A DNA stretch of 57,622 nucleotides from Helicobacter monodelphidis (GCF_003288845.1 NZ_NHYN01000013.1:1-57622); one strand, 5' to 3'; shown: positions 34,659 through 44,136, counted from the first letter of the stretch. Made by a program: numbers and translations. The notes: a model not told the origin generated them from the sequence alone.

Positions 34659-36500
34659 TTACCTTTCTCCATTAAAAACAGTCCTTAAGTAACCATTTTC
34701 ACTTAACATTACATAGAGTTGTCCTAACACTTCTTTGCGTGTTTCCTCATCAAGAATAGATTCTTCGATACGTTGTCTTAGGTTTCGCTCGATTTCTTTT
34801 GTATTATAATCAATATCGTCCAAAACATCTAAAATAGTTTGTGCCTCCTGCAGATTTTCAATTTGATGTCCATCATCATTGAACTCAATTGTAAATTCTG
34901 TTGGGTGCGTAAAAAGATTATGTCGCATTCCCAAAACTTCCTGGTAGGCACCTACTAAGAAAAATCCTAAAAAATATTCTTCTTTTTTTACATCAATATC
35001 ATGTAAAAATAATGGTCTTTTTATGTTGAATGTAATTTCTCCATCACTATCGCAAGTAATGTCCCATAGGCTTGCTGAACGCGTTGGACGTGTATTGAGA
35101 CGATCTAGTGGCATAACAGGAAAATTCTGCCCCAATCCCCAAAAATCAGGAATACTTTGGAAGAAAGAACAATTAAGCAAATAGCGTTCCTGTACCTCTT
35201 TTTGAATCCGAATGATATCGCTATGATTTTTATGTTTAAGAATCCGAATTACTTTTTTAATAATTAAATGCACAAGAATTTCTGTATTACTACGATCTTG
35301 TAAATCAATATAACCTAAATCAAAAAGAGTTAATAAGGATTCTAAGTGGTCAAGGCTATCATGTAGATACTCAATCGCATAACGTTCATTAATGCTTTTG
35401 TATAAATCAACGAGTTCTTCAATAAGTGGCGGATTTTTTTCTTTTAAGTTTAACGCATCTTCTGTATATTCTTGGGAGAAAAGCTCTAAAACAGGAGCAA
35501 CTAATACAGCGTGACTTGCGGCGATAAAACGTCCTGATTCAATGTAAATATCAGGAGCGGGTTCTTTTTTGTCTTTTGCAATTTCTTTGAGTGCAAAAAT
35601 TACATCTCCTGCAAATTCTTCTAATGTGTAGTTGCGGTCTTGTTTACCTTCATGTTGTGTATACTCAATCGCTAAGCCCCCTCCGATATTGACACCCTTT
35701 AAATGTTTTGCACCCATTTTGCGTAGTTCTACATAAATATTTCCAGCTTCTCTAATGGCTTTTTTGAGTGGTGAAATATCGCTGATTTGTGAGCCGATAT
35801 GAAAATGAATCATAGTGAACTTTTTGAGTAAATTGCTTTTTTCCAGCATTTTTACAGCTTCTAGTAATTCCGTGCTTGTTAAGCCGAATTTTGCATTAAT
35901 TCCTCCACTTTTTGCCCAGATACCGACTCCAGTGCTATGCAAACGAATTCTTAAGCCAATATTAGGGCATGGTTTGCCCATCACCTTAGATACTTCAATG
36001 ATTGTTTCAAGTTCCCCTAAGCCCTCAATGGTAAGGGTGATGTCATGCCCCATACTTGCAGCAATAAAGCCAAGAGAAATCATTTCGCGATCCTTAAAAC
36101 CATTCACTGTAATGGGTGCTCCTAAACGCGTGTAAGCCATTGCTAGAATCAGTTCTGCCTTAGAACCTGCTTCAAGCCCATAATCCAATTCTTGTGCATA
36201 TCGTACCAGCGGAAGCACAAAGTTAGGAAATTGATTGACTTTGAGTGGAAAGACTGCCCGAAATGAGGCATCGTAGTGATATGTTTTGATAGCATGATTA
36301 AAATTTTTAAAAATTTGATTGATTTGTTTTTGGATTAGATGTGGAAAACGCAATAATAGAGGTCCGCGATAACCATCTTCACGAACTTTTTTAACAATAT
36401 CAATCAAGGCGGGTTGATGTCTATGGTTAACTTTCACCTTTCCATCTTCAATGATAAAATCATCATTAGACCAAAATTGTATTCCATAGTTCATCATCAT
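34659..36500 (-). CDS. speA: Biosynthetic arginine decarboxylase
   Basis: Forms agmatine from arginine for polyamine synthesis. 613 residues from the first of three consecutive ATGs at 36500, preceded by AAAAAGGA. The open frame extends 64 codons further, but that would overlap ybeY's start and lacks a ribosome site. PLP is held by the Lys in VFPLKVNQ (about 85-92), with HFHIGSQIS and the Gly-rich phosphate loop VNIGGGLAIEY. The length matches H. pylori SpeA. It is the first gene of a speA-cysE-phosphatase operon and divergent from ybeY. Confidence 0.94.
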   Translation of the reverse strand: MMMNYGIQFWSNDDFIIEDGKVKVNHRHQPALIDIVKKVREDGYRGPLLLRFPHLIQKQINQIFKNFNHAIKTYHYDASFRAVFPLKVNQFPNFVLPLVRYAQELDYGLEAGSKAELILAMAYTRLGAPITVNGFKDREMISLGFIAASMGHDITLTIEGLGELETIIEVSKVMGKPCPNIGLRIRLHSTGVGIWAKSGGINAKFGLTSTELLEAVKMLEKSNLLKKFTMIHFHIGSQISDISPLKKAIREAGNIYVELRKMGAKHLKGVNIGGGLAIEYTQHEGKQDRNYTLEEFAGDVIFALKEIAKDKKEPAPDIYIESGRFIAASHAVLVAPVLELFSQEYTEDALNLKEKNPPLIEELVDLYKSINERYAIEYLHDSLDHLESLLTLFDLGYIDLQDRSNTEILVHLIIKKVIRILKHKNHSDIIRIQKEVQERYLLNCSFFQSIPDFWGLGQNFPVMPLDRLNTRPTRSASLWDITCDSDGEITFNIKRPLFLHDIDVKKEEYFLGFFLVGAYQEVLGMRHNLFTHPTEFTIEFNDDGHQIENLQEAQTILDVLDDIDYNTKEIERNLRQRIEESILDEETRKEVLGQLYVMLSENGYLRTVFNGER

Positions 36501-36580
36501 CTTTTCCTTTTTAAAGTAAAATAAAGTTGTGAAATTATAGCATTTATCTCTCAATATAAGTTTATGTAAGGACAAAAAGA

Positions 36581-37003
36581 ATGATTGATATTGTGAATGA
36601 AACAGATTTGGATATTCCACAAGATTTTTTGCAAGAAATTTTAGAATTTTTGGGTGGCGGAGATGTTGAATTATTGTTTGTTTCAGATTCAAAAATGCGA
36701 CAACTCAATTTAGAATATCGCAATATGGATTCTTCTACTGATGTCTTATCTTTTCCGCTTGAAAATTGTGGGATTCAAAATATGCCATTGGGTGCAATTG
36801 TGATTGCGGAGAATTTTGTTCAAAAGGCAGCCCAGCATTTTAATCATAGCTTGGATGATGAAATTGCACTTCTTTTTATTCATGGTTTATTGCACTTAAA
36901 AGGTTATGATCATGAGGTTGATTCAGGAGAGCAACGACAAAAAGAACAAGAAATTATTACATATTTTCATTTACCTGAAAGTTTAATTGTTCGTGCTTGT
37001 TGA
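36581..37003 (+). CDS. ybeY: Endoribonuclease YbeY (rRNA maturation factor)
   Basis: 140 residues with the metal site HGLLHLKGYDHEVDSGE (H3-x3-H-x5-H) near 110-126. It acts in 16S rRNA 3'-end maturation and ribosome quality control. The AAGGACA ribosome site precedes the ATG at 36581. A hairpin follows the stop, so it appears monocistronic. Confidence 0.94.
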   Translation: MIDIVNETDLDIPQDFLQEILEFLGGGDVELLFVSDSKMRQLNLEYRNMDSSTDVLSFPLENCGIQNMPLGAIVIAENFVQKAAQHFNHSLDDEIALLFIHGLLHLKGYDHEVDSGEQRQKEQEIITYFHLPESLIVRAC

Positions 37004-37004
37004 A

Positions 37005-37036
37005 TTTAACCTCTTTTAAAGAGAAAAAAGGTTAAA
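37005..37036 (+). terminator. Hairpin after ybeY
   Basis: TTTAACCT (37005-37012) pairs with AGGTTAAA (37029-37036), and the interior (CTCTTTTAAAGAG) can extend the stem. It begins one base after the ybeY stop and isolates the flagellar operon. Confidence 0.6.
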
Positions 37037-37078
37037 TTCTCACCAGTTGTAGGGTTTGCTAAATAATGTAGAGAAAAG

Positions 37079-37096
37079 TTGGCACGGTAATTGCTT
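37079..37096 (+). promoter_or_regulatory. Sigma-54 (RpoN) promoter of the flgI operon
   Basis: TTGGCAC-GGTAA-TTGCTT matches the -24/-12 consensus with GG (37081-37082) and GC (37093-37094) exactly ten bases apart. It is 35 bases upstream of the flgI start. RpoN drives the rod/hook class of flagellar genes in Helicobacter; this places flgI-flgJ-flgS under it. Confidence 0.85.
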
Positions 37097-37130
37097 TGTG
37101 ATTAGGTAAATTTCATTAAAAGGATTTAAT

Positions 37131-38201
37131 ATGCGAGGCTTAGCAAAAAGGGTACTTTGTGCGGCTACTCTGGTAGGATTATTTTTTACAAATAGCAATG
37201 CAGAGAAAGTGAAGGATATTGCGAATGTCGTGGGTGTGCGTGAGAATCAGCTGATTGGTTATGGTTTGGTTGTGGGGCTAAATGGGACAGGGGATAAGAC
37301 AACTTCTCAATTCACGATGCAGTCTTTAGCTAATATGCTTGAGAGCGTGAATGTGAAAATTGATCCTAATGATATTAAATCAAAGAATGTCGCGGCGGTG
37401 ATGGTAACAGCTAGGCTTCCTTCTTTTGCAAGACAGGGGGATCGCGTTGATGCCCTTGTTTCAAGTATTGGTGATGCAAAATCTTTAGAAGGTGGAACTT
37501 TGATTCTTACTCCGTTAAGTGGGGTTGATGGCAGAATTTATGCAACAACGCAAGGGGCAGTTTCAATTGGTGGAAAGAATGAGCGAGGTGGCGGAATTAA
37601 CCATCCCTTAGCTGCAACGATTTATAATGGGGCGATTATTGAAAGGGAAGTGAGTTTTGATCTTTTTTCCAAAAAAGATGCAACACTTAGTTTAAAAACT
37701 TCAAATTTTCAGAATGCTTTGAAGGTGCAACAGAGCATTAATGCAGCATTTCCAACGGCAGCAACGCCTGTGGCAACAGCGATTGACCCAAGAACGATTA
37801 AATTAAATCGTCCGGCTGATGTTGGAATGGTGGAATTCTTGGCACGTGTTGAGGATGTGGAGCTTGAATTCACTCGAGAAGAAAAGATTGTGATTGATGA
37901 GCGGACAGGCACGATTGTAGCCGGTGTTGGTGTAGAAGTGGGTGATGTTGTTGTTACACATGGCGATATAACAGTTCAAATTTCAAAAGCACCTCTTGCT
38001 GATGATGGAGCGGTGGATTTGGGTGGAGGCTTAAAGCTTAATATGGCGAATAATGTGTTAAGTACGAATAATCAGAATCCGACCGTAGCAAATCTTACGC
38101 GTGCCCTACAAAGAATGGGGGCTGCACCTAAAGATGTTATTTCTATCCTGCAAACAATTAAACGTTCAGGTGCTATTAGTGCGGATTTAGAAGTTATTTA
38201 A
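37131..38201 (+). CDS. flgI: Flagellar P-ring protein FlgI
   Basis: 356 residues including a signal peptide (about 1-24, GLFFTNSNA then E). It forms the periplasmic P-ring around the rod. Family signatures VRENQLIGYGLVVGLNGTGD, VMVTARLPSFARQGDRVD and the C-terminal LTRALQRMGAAPKDVISILQ are clear. It is the first gene of the sigma-54-dependent operon, with an AAAGGA ribosome site; flgJ begins about 30 bases after its stop. Confidence 0.96.
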   Translation: MRGLAKRVLCAATLVGLFFTNSNAEKVKDIANVVGVRENQLIGYGLVVGLNGTGDKTTSQFTMQSLANMLESVNVKIDPNDIKSKNVAAVMVTARLPSFARQGDRVDALVSSIGDAKSLEGGTLILTPLSGVDGRIYATTQGAVSIGGKNERGGGINHPLAATIYNGAIIEREVSFDLFSKKDATLSLKTSNFQNALKVQQSINAAFPTAATPVATAIDPRTIKLNRPADVGMVEFLARVEDVELEFTREEKIVIDERTGTIVAGVGVEVGDVVVTHGDITVQISKAPLADDGAVDLGGGLKLNMANNVLSTNNQNPTVANLTRALQRMGAAPKDVISILQTIKRSGAISADLEVI

Positions 38202-38231
38202 ATGATGTTATTCTTATAGAAGGAGTGAGTG

Positions 38232-38657
38232 ATGTTTAGTGGTATGAATGGTTTAGGGAGCTTTGATCAGTCAATGGCAATGCTTGAAGCACAGAAACAA
38301 AAACAAGCAGAAAGTCTTAGGAAGCTAGAGACACAGACAGAAGATGAAAAATTAAGGGAGCAAACAGATGCGTTTGAAGCAATTTTGGTTAAAACGCTTT
38401 TAGACCAGGCGTTGAACCTCGATGATGGGTTGTTTCCTAAAGCACCTGGTCATGATATTTATCAGAGTATGTATAAAGAGCAATTGAGTGAGGAGTTAGC
38501 AGGCGGGTTTGGTTATAGCGATACCTTATTTAATTGGCTTAAAGAGCAGGAGAATATTCTTAAAAATGGAGGAATTTATAAGCCGGAACAAAATAATCAA
38601 AAATCTGAAAAGATGCAAGATGCAGGTTCTTTGGATGTGGAAAAAGGCTTTGAGTGA
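38232..38657 (+). CDS. flgJ: Rod-binding protein (FlgJ N-terminal domain)
   Basis: 141 residues from the ATG at 38232 (AGGAG six bases upstream; a GTG one codon earlier is too close). It carries only the rod-binding part of FlgJ (RETDAFEAILVKTLLDQAL-like segment, then IYQSMYKEQLSEELA and FGYSDTLFNWL) and lacks the muramidase domain of the enteric protein, as is usual in Helicobacter. It scaffolds rod assembly. Its TGA overlaps the GTG start of flgS. Confidence 0.85.
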   Translation: MFSGMNGLGSFDQSMAMLEAQKQKQAESLRKLETQTEDEKLREQTDAFEAILVKTLLDQALNLDDGLFPKAPGHDIYQSMYKEQLSEELAGGFGYSDTLFNWLKEQENILKNGGIYKPEQNNQKSEKMQDAGSLDVEKGFE

Positions 38658-39679
38658 TTAATCAAGAATTACTGAATTCATTAAGTGGCAATGATAAGCT
38701 AACTTTGATGCGTTCTTTAGAAGAACTTATCAATCAATCTTATCAAATTGAGAATGAATTTATTGAGCTTAAAGGTTTATTTGAAGGGGTGTTAGAGCTT
38801 TTACCTAATGCTTTGTGGGTTCTTGATGAGAATGGAGGTTTGATTTATCAGAATGATGAATCTCTCAAAATAAAGAATCTCTTACCCATTATTTGTAATA
38901 TACAAGAAGATAGTGAAGTGGAGTTAGAAGGGAGTTTCTATCTGATTAAGGTGAATAAAAAAATGGGTAAGAGTATTATCTCTGCCACAGATATCACCGA
39001 TGAAAAACGAAAGGAGCGACTCATTTCTATGGGGCAAATTTCAGCAAATCTTGCTCATGAGATTCGCAATCCTATCGGTTCTGTTACTCTACTCAGTTCC
39101 ACACTTCTTAAGCGCGTTGATGTAAGTGTAAAGCCACTGGTTTTAGAGATTAAAAAAGCAATTTGGCGTGTTGAGAGAATTATTAAGGCAACATTACTGT
39201 TTTCGAAAGGAATACAACCCAACAAGAATCGTTTTCATCTAAAACAACTTCAAGATGAGTTGGGGTTAGCTATCGGTTATTATACCTACACAAAGATGAT
39301 TGATTTTGTTTTTAACTTTAAGCCTGATTCTATCATTTACGGTGATATTGATTTGTTGGGTATTGTTTTTCAAAATTTTATTTTTAATGCCATTGATGCG
39401 ATTGAAGAGGAAGAAGAATTAAGTAATGGTTTTGTAGAGCTTTTTTGTTATGAGCAGGAGAATGGGAATCGTGTTTTCGAAATATATGATAATGGTAAAG
39501 CTTTTGAAAATAAAAATATTATTTTTGAACCTTTTAAAAGTACAAAAGTTAAGGGTAATGGCTTAGGGCTTGCCCTCTCTTTAAGGATTATTGAGGCACA
39601 CAATGGGAATGTTGAAATTATTGATGGACAACAAAAAGGATTCAGAATTATTCTTGCAAGTGAAGAATTATGCTCTTAA
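38654..39679 (+). CDS. flgS: Flagellar sensor histidine kinase FlgS
   Basis: 341 residues, cytoplasmic (no membrane segment). PAS-like region (about 45-115), phospho-acceptor H135 in ANLAHEIRNP, and an ATPase domain (NAIDAIEEEEE, then DNGKAFENKNIIFEPF and GNGLGLALSL). FlgS phosphorylates FlgR, which activates RpoN promoters of rod and hook genes. It starts with GTG overlapping the flgJ stop (GTGA). With a sigma-54 promoter in front of the operon, the kinase would be part of a feedback loop. The partner flgR is not in the window. Confidence 0.9.
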   Translation: MINQELLNSLSGNDKLTLMRSLEELINQSYQIENEFIELKGLFEGVLELLPNALWVLDENGGLIYQNDESLKIKNLLPIICNIQEDSEVELEGSFYLIKVNKKMGKSIISATDITDEKRKERLISMGQISANLAHEIRNPIGSVTLLSSTLLKRVDVSVKPLVLEIKKAIWRVERIIKATLLFSKGIQPNKNRFHLKQLQDELGLAIGYYTYTKMIDFVFNFKPDSIIYGDIDLLGIVFQNFIFNAIDAIEEEEELSNGFVELFCYEQENGNRVFEIYDNGKAFENKNIIFEPFKSTKVKGNGLGLALSLRIIEAHNGNVEIIDGQQKGFRIILASEELCS

Positions 39680-40518
39680 GTACAACAGAATATATACCAC
39701 AAAAATATCGTATTTTGGGGCTTGTTGAGGGGTATGTTATTCAGGATAGGGGTACTTTTGTTGAGATTCTTTCTGAAGTAAAGAGTTTTTTGGGTGGTAG
39801 TGAGGCAACAAAAATATTCCATTCTTTAAAGGAAAAAGCAAAAGAAGAAATGCTTAAGAACGCGACCCTGTTGGGTGCTAATGGAGTTATTGCAATCCGT
39901 TTTCAAGAGAGCATTATTGAGGGCAAATTACAGATTTTTGTTTATGGAACAGCGATTCGTATGGATTCTTTTGAAGAAAATAAATCGCGTCTTAAGCAAC
40001 AAATTCGGCTTGATACATTTAAACGTTATTTGTTGACTCAAAAACCTAATGTAAGTGATGATGAATTGCAAGTTCTTGCCTCTCGTGTTGCTCAACATAT
40101 TTGTTCTCAATATATTCAGGCTAACTACTCTGTTAAGCTTATCGCAAAGAGCGATACCGAGATTCAAATTTATAAAAAACTGGATAGTGATGAATTCTTA
40201 TTGGTTCAAAGTTTTTATGGAGAAAAACAACCAAACCAAGAAGAGATTTTACGATTTATTCAATCTTTGAATGACGAAGACATAAGGGAGGGAGTGAGGA
40301 CATTTTTCTTGCGACATTTAGAGGTTTTTGTGTGGATTATGCAGACACATTTTCAAGAAATCTCGATTCAGCTTCAAAGAATTCAGCTACAAACGCATTC
40401 ACACCACGAAATTTTTCGAACTTCTTTTTACATTAATCCTACAGTAGAATCAAACGAAAAATCATCGGATTCTACCCTTTTTGCTTTTTACCAGAATGCA
40501 CTATATTCTTGTCTCTAG
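39670..40518 (+). CDS. YbjQ-like domain protein of unknown function
   Basis: 282 residues. The N-terminal about 110 residues (IPQKYRILGLVEGYVIQ, then LLGANGVIAIRFQ and IFVYGTAIRM) resemble the YbjQ/UPF0145 fold. The remaining 170 residues are polar and I do not recognise them. It starts 10 bases inside flgS and would be the fourth gene of the operon, a position suggesting co-regulation with flagellar genes. It converges with flhA, overlapping by four bases. Confidence 0.6.
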   Translation: MLLSTTEYIPQKYRILGLVEGYVIQDRGTFVEILSEVKSFLGGSEATKIFHSLKEKAKEEMLKNATLLGANGVIAIRFQESIIEGKLQIFVYGTAIRMDSFEENKSRLKQQIRLDTFKRYLLTQKPNVSDDELQVLASRVAQHICSQYIQANYSVKLIAKSDTEIQIYKKLDSDEFLLVQSFYGEKQPNQEEILRFIQSLNDEDIREGVRTFFLRHLEVFVWIMQTHFQEISIQLQRIQLQTHSHHEIFRTSFYINPTVESNEKSSDSTLFAFYQNALYSCL

Positions 40519-42794
40519 TTGCCAAATGGGATAGTGATTTGTCCACAAATTTCAAATGGTGAGCGACTATCAATTTCGGCATGGGAAAGTACAACAACCT
40601 TAACACTGAATTGCTCTAATTTTTCTGAAAGATAGCGACGTAATTGTTGTGAGACAAGAATAACAGGAGAAGCCACCGCAAACTGGCGGACGCGTTCAAC
40701 TTCTGCCCTCACGCTTTCGATTAAAGCATTTGTTTCACTCACATTCAAAACGATGGGACGCATTCTGCCACTACCGTCATTTTGTTTGTTAAGTAAATAT
40801 TGTTCACTTTCAGGTGATAAAGTAATTAGTTGTAGTTTACCATTATCATCTTTGAATGTGTCACTAATAACACGACTTAGGGCTTGACGTACACGATCAA
40901 TGATATAATTTATGTCTCCATTTGCCACTGCTGCTGCATCCGTGATCGTTTCTAGTATTGTTAGCATATCGCGAATTGGGATTTGCTCATGCAACAAAGC
41001 TTTAAGAATTTGCTGAATTGTCCCAAGTGTTGCTACTTTTTTGGCATCTTCCACGACAACAGGGAAGCTTTGTGCAAGATTATCCATTAACTTCAAGACA
41101 TCTTGACGCGTGATTAAATCCTCCGCATTTTGCTTGACCACTTCAACGATATGCGTTGAAATGACAGTGACGGCGTCAATAACCGTGTATGAGTTTAATA
41201 ATGCTTCATCTTTTAAGGAAGGTTCAATCCATAAGGCGTCAAGCCCAAATGCTGGTTCTTTTGTGGGGATTCCTTCAATTTTATTGTGTGCAATTCCACT
41301 TTCAAAGGCTAAGAATTTATCCGGAAATACTTGTGCAGTGGAGACAACAACACCTTTTAGTCTGATTTGATATTGATCAGCGTCAAGATCCACGCTATCT
41401 CTGACGCGTACAACAGGCATTAAGAAGCCATATTCAGAAGCGAGATTTTTTCTTTGCATTTTAATTCTTTCAAGCAAACTTCCGCCATACTTAGGGTTCG
41501 CAAGGCGAATAAGATTGAAGCCCAAATATACTTCCAAAAGTTCCACTTTAAGTGCTTCAGAGAGAATTTCTTCCTCTGTTTTTTGGGGGATATTTTGTTT
41601 TGTAGCACCATCTGTTGCTAATCCACCCGATGCAGCAACCCCTCCTGCAACACCTGCTGAGGCAGAAGTTGTGGGTTGTCGTCTTCTCCTGCTTTGTGTG
41701 GGGGTTGCATTTGGGTCTCCAGCTTTTTTATTAATCCATCTTTCAAACATTGCAAATAAACCACCTTCATCTTGTCGGTTAATTAAGTAAGCCATTAATA
41801 AAAAGATGGCTCCCACAAATCCTAATGACAACGTGGGTAAGCCAGGTACCATTGCAAAAAGCATCAAAATTGATCCAACGATAATGAGTATTCTAGATTC
41901 ACCCATCAATTGATTGATGATACTCTCTGCAAAATTGCTAGTTTCATCAGTCTTGCTTGAGCGAGTAACAATGATACCTGTTGCAGTGGAAACAATTAAC
42001 GCAGGAAGTTGAGAAACCAAACCATCACCAATTGTTAGAATCGTGAAAGTCGCTGCAGCATCTCCTGCACTCATATCTCGTTGGAACATTCCAATTAAGA
42101 ATCCACCGATAATATTAATGAAGGTGATGATAATCCCAGCAACAGCATCCCCCTTTACAAATTTACTTGCACCATCCATTGAGCCATAAAAATCCGCCTC
42201 TTGTGCTAATGCTTCACGACGTCGTTTCGCTTCATCCTCATCGATTGCCCCCGTATTCATATCCGCATCAATAGCCATCTGTTTTCCGGGCATTGCATCA
42301 AGTGTAAAACGTGCTGCAACTTCAGCAACTCTTGTAGAACCATTTGTGATAACCATAAAATTGATAATGACAAGAATTAAGAACACAATCACACCAATGA
42401 CATAATTGCCACCTACAACAAATTGCCCGAATGAAGCAACAATCTCACTCACTGCTTCAGGTCCATTATGTCCCTCGCTAAGAATCATACGTGTTGTTGC
42501 AACATTCAAGGCTAGACGAAACAATGTAACAATCAAAAGCAGGGTTGGAAAAGCGGCAAAATCTGTCGGCTTTTCCGTGTATAAGGAGATAAGGATAATT
42601 AAAACAGAGATGGCAATTGAAATAACAAGAAAAAAATCAAGTAACGCACTGGGTAGTGGAACAATAATGATTGCAATAATACAGATAATAAAAATAACAA
42701 CAGTTAAGTCTTTTGATTCACTTAAGCCCTTTAAAAAGGGGAGTGTACGTTGTAAAAGACTCTTGTTTTTTTCTGCAACTCTCTTTTTTGCCAA
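40515..42794 (-). CDS. flhA: Flagellar export gate protein FlhA
   Basis: About 759 residues. The N-terminal half has eight membrane helices with the FHIPEP signature region (RLALNVATTRMILSEG and the GDAVAGIIITFINIIGG loop); the C-terminal half is the cytosolic ring that docks chaperone-substrate complexes. I propose a TTG start at 42794, preceded by AGGGG eight bases away, which gives LAKKRVAEKNK, close to the usual N-terminus. The open frame extends 35 codons further without a good ribosome site, and no ATG exists nearer. A Gln/Ser/Ala/Gly-rich spacer (about 370-405) links the two halves. It is divergent from rpsO. Confidence 0.93.
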   Translation of the reverse strand: MAKKRVAEKNKSLLQRTLPFLKGLSESKDLTVVIFIICIIAIIIVPLPSALLDFFLVISIAISVLIILISLYTEKPTDFAAFPTLLLIVTLFRLALNVATTRMILSEGHNGPEAVSEIVASFGQFVVGGNYVIGVIVFLILVIINFMVITNGSTRVAEVAARFTLDAMPGKQMAIDADMNTGAIDEDEAKRRREALAQEADFYGSMDGASKFVKGDAVAGIIITFINIIGGFLIGMFQRDMSAGDAAATFTILTIGDGLVSQLPALIVSTATGIIVTRSSKTDETSNFAESIINQLMGESRILIIVGSILMLFAMVPGLPTLSLGFVGAIFLLMAYLINRQDEGGLFAMFERWINKKAGDPNATPTQSRRRRQPTTSASAGVAGGVAASGGLATDGATKQNIPQKTEEEILSEALKVELLEVYLGFNLIRLANPKYGGSLLERIKMQRKNLASEYGFLMPVVRVRDSVDLDADQYQIRLKGVVVSTAQVFPDKFLAFESGIAHNKIEGIPTKEPAFGLDALWIEPSLKDEALLNSYTVIDAVTVISTHIVEVVKQNAEDLITRQDVLKLMDNLAQSFPVVVEDAKKVATLGTIQQILKALLHEQIPIRDMLTILETITDAAAVANGDINYIIDRVRQALSRVISDTFKDDNGKLQLITLSPESEQYLLNKQNDGSGRMRPIVLNVSETNALIESVRAEVERVRQFAVASPVILVSQQLRRYLSEKLEQFSVKVVVLSHAEIDSRSPFEICGQITIPFGN

Positions 42795-42931
42795 AATTAT
42801 AACCCCTATTTTTGTTTTAAAAGTGTAATCATACAAAAATTCAAGTAAATTTTTGCTTTTTTGGATTAAAATTCTATGTTCTCTTTTGTAATTTTGCAAA
42901 AAGAAAAAATACCAATCTTAGGAGGTCGCTT

Positions 42932-43204
42932 ATGGCTTTGGATTTGGCGAAAAAGAAAGAAATTATCGCTAAGTTTGCACGTGGAGAGCAAGATACGGGT
43001 TCTCCAGAAGTTCAGGTTGCACTTTTGAGTGAGAGAATTCGTTATCTCACAGAACACTTGAAAGTGAATAAGAAAGATCATTCAAGTCGTTTAGGGCTTT
43101 TAAAGTTGGTGGCTCATAGACGCCATTTACTTAAGTATCTTAAAAGGAAGAATTACACATCTTACGCTTCCTTAATCGCTACTCTAGGAATTAAAGATAG
43201 GTAA
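42932..43204 (+). CDS. rpsO: 30S ribosomal protein S15
   Basis: 90 residues, complete, with the classic sequence ([21 protein letters not shown] and [19 protein letters not shown]). It binds the 16S rRNA central domain. A strong TAGGAGG ribosome site precedes the ATG and a GC-rich hairpin follows the stop. The flhA/rpsO divergent pair is common in Campylobacterales. Confidence 0.98.
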   Translation: MALDLAKKKEIIAKFARGEQDTGSPEVQVALLSERIRYLTEHLKVNKKDHSSRLGLLKLVAHRRHLLKYLKRKNYTSYASLIATLGIKDR

Positions 43205-43216
43205 TTTTAATGATCC

Positions 43217-43237
43217 GCGGGAGGGTTAGCCTCCCGC
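43217..43237 (+). terminator. GC-rich terminator of rpsO
   Basis: GCGGGAGG (43217-43224) and CCTCCCGC (43230-43237) form a perfect eight-base stem with loop GTTAG, 12 bases after the rpsO stop. ATTTG follows, only a weak T tract. It may also serve the convergent marC-like gene. Confidence 0.7.
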
Positions 43238-43256
43238 ATTTGCGTGAGATAACTTT

Positions 43257-43892
43257 TTATGGGTTAAGAGAAAAAATAGCCTTAACTCCCGTGATAATCA
43301 ATTTTACACCCATCGCCATAATAAAGACAAGTGCGATGCGCGAAAAGACATGCAAGACGAGTTTGCCTAAAACTTTTTCGATTGTTGCAGCAAAATGAAA
43401 TAAAATAAGCATAAATACGAATGCAACACAAACTGCACCGCTAGTAATATATAGCCCGTTTTCTTCAGCGATAACAACCACCGTTGAGAGTGTTCCTGGA
43501 CCAACAAGCATAGGAAAAGCCATTGGCACAAGGCTACGACTTAAAAGTTCTTCTTCCGATAGTCCCTGATAATGTGAAAAATCCTTTGTTGCTGCAGGTA
43601 GTAAAAGTTTTTTTACGCTCACAAGAATTAAAAGCAATCCTCCTGCAATACGCAAATCATTGATACTGACACGGAATAAATATGTCATTATGAAAGGACC
43701 AAGAAATAAAAAAACAATCACAATCACAAAGGAGGTATAAAGGATGTTTCTGAATAGTTTTTTTCTCACTAACGCACTTAAGCCTTCTGTCATCGAAATG
43801 AATTGTGGCAAATTTCCAAAAGGATTCAAGACGGCTAAAATAGCGACAACAGCCAATAAGAGAATATGTAATTGTGATTCTACGCCAAACAT
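43257..43892 (-). CDS. MarC-family integral membrane protein
   Basis: 211 residues with six hydrophobic helices. ILAVLNPFGNLPQFISMTEG near the N-terminus and FPMLVGPGTLSTVVVIAE in the middle are the family signatures. The function is not established (once proposed in multiple antibiotic resistance). It lies just after the copA-copZ pair on the same strand; no clear link to copper. Confidence 0.88.
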   Translation of the reverse strand: MFGVESQLHILLLAVVAILAVLNPFGNLPQFISMTEGLSALVRKKLFRNILYTSFVIVIVFLFLGPFIMTYLFRVSINDLRIAGGLLLILVSVKKLLLPAATKDFSHYQGLSEEELLSRSLVPMAFPMLVGPGTLSTVVVIAEENGLYITSGAVCVAFVFMLILFHFAATIEKVLGKLVLHVFSRIALVFIMAMGVKLIITGVKAIFSLNP

Positions 43893-43932
43893 TATTGCCC
43901 TTTATTTGTGGTACTTTAAGTAATAACAATCC

Positions 43933-44133
43933 TTAAACTACATCAAAACCAGCATCAAGAATTGCTTCCTTAATTTTCTCTGGAGTTGTTGGAGCATTAA
44001 ATTCAACCTGCACATTTTTTTCAGCTAAATTAACATTAATTTGACTAACTCCTTGTAATTCACCAACAAACTTCTCAATTTTATTAACACAATGTTGGCA
44101 ATTCATACCTTCAACCTGTAATGTTTCTACCAT
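43933..44133 (-). CDS. copZ: Copper chaperone CopZ/CopP
   Basis: 66-residue HMA domain with the Cu(I) motif GMNCQHC (9-15). It binds cytosolic copper and delivers it to CopA. It starts three bases after the copA stop, so the two are co-transcribed as in H. pylori copA-copP. Confidence 0.93.
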   Translation of the reverse strand: MVETLQVEGMNCQHCVNKIEKFVGELQGVSQINVNLAEKNVQVEFNAPTTPEKIKEAILDAGFDVV

Positions 44134-44136
44134 TTT

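Noticed and set aside
34659-36692. 64-codon N-terminal extension of speA
   Set aside because: It overlaps the ybeY start on the other strand, lacks a ribosome site, and the shorter product fits the family length.
41110-42828. Several plus-strand frames opposite flhA
   Set aside because: Shadows of flhA; flhA is complete and well conserved by eye.
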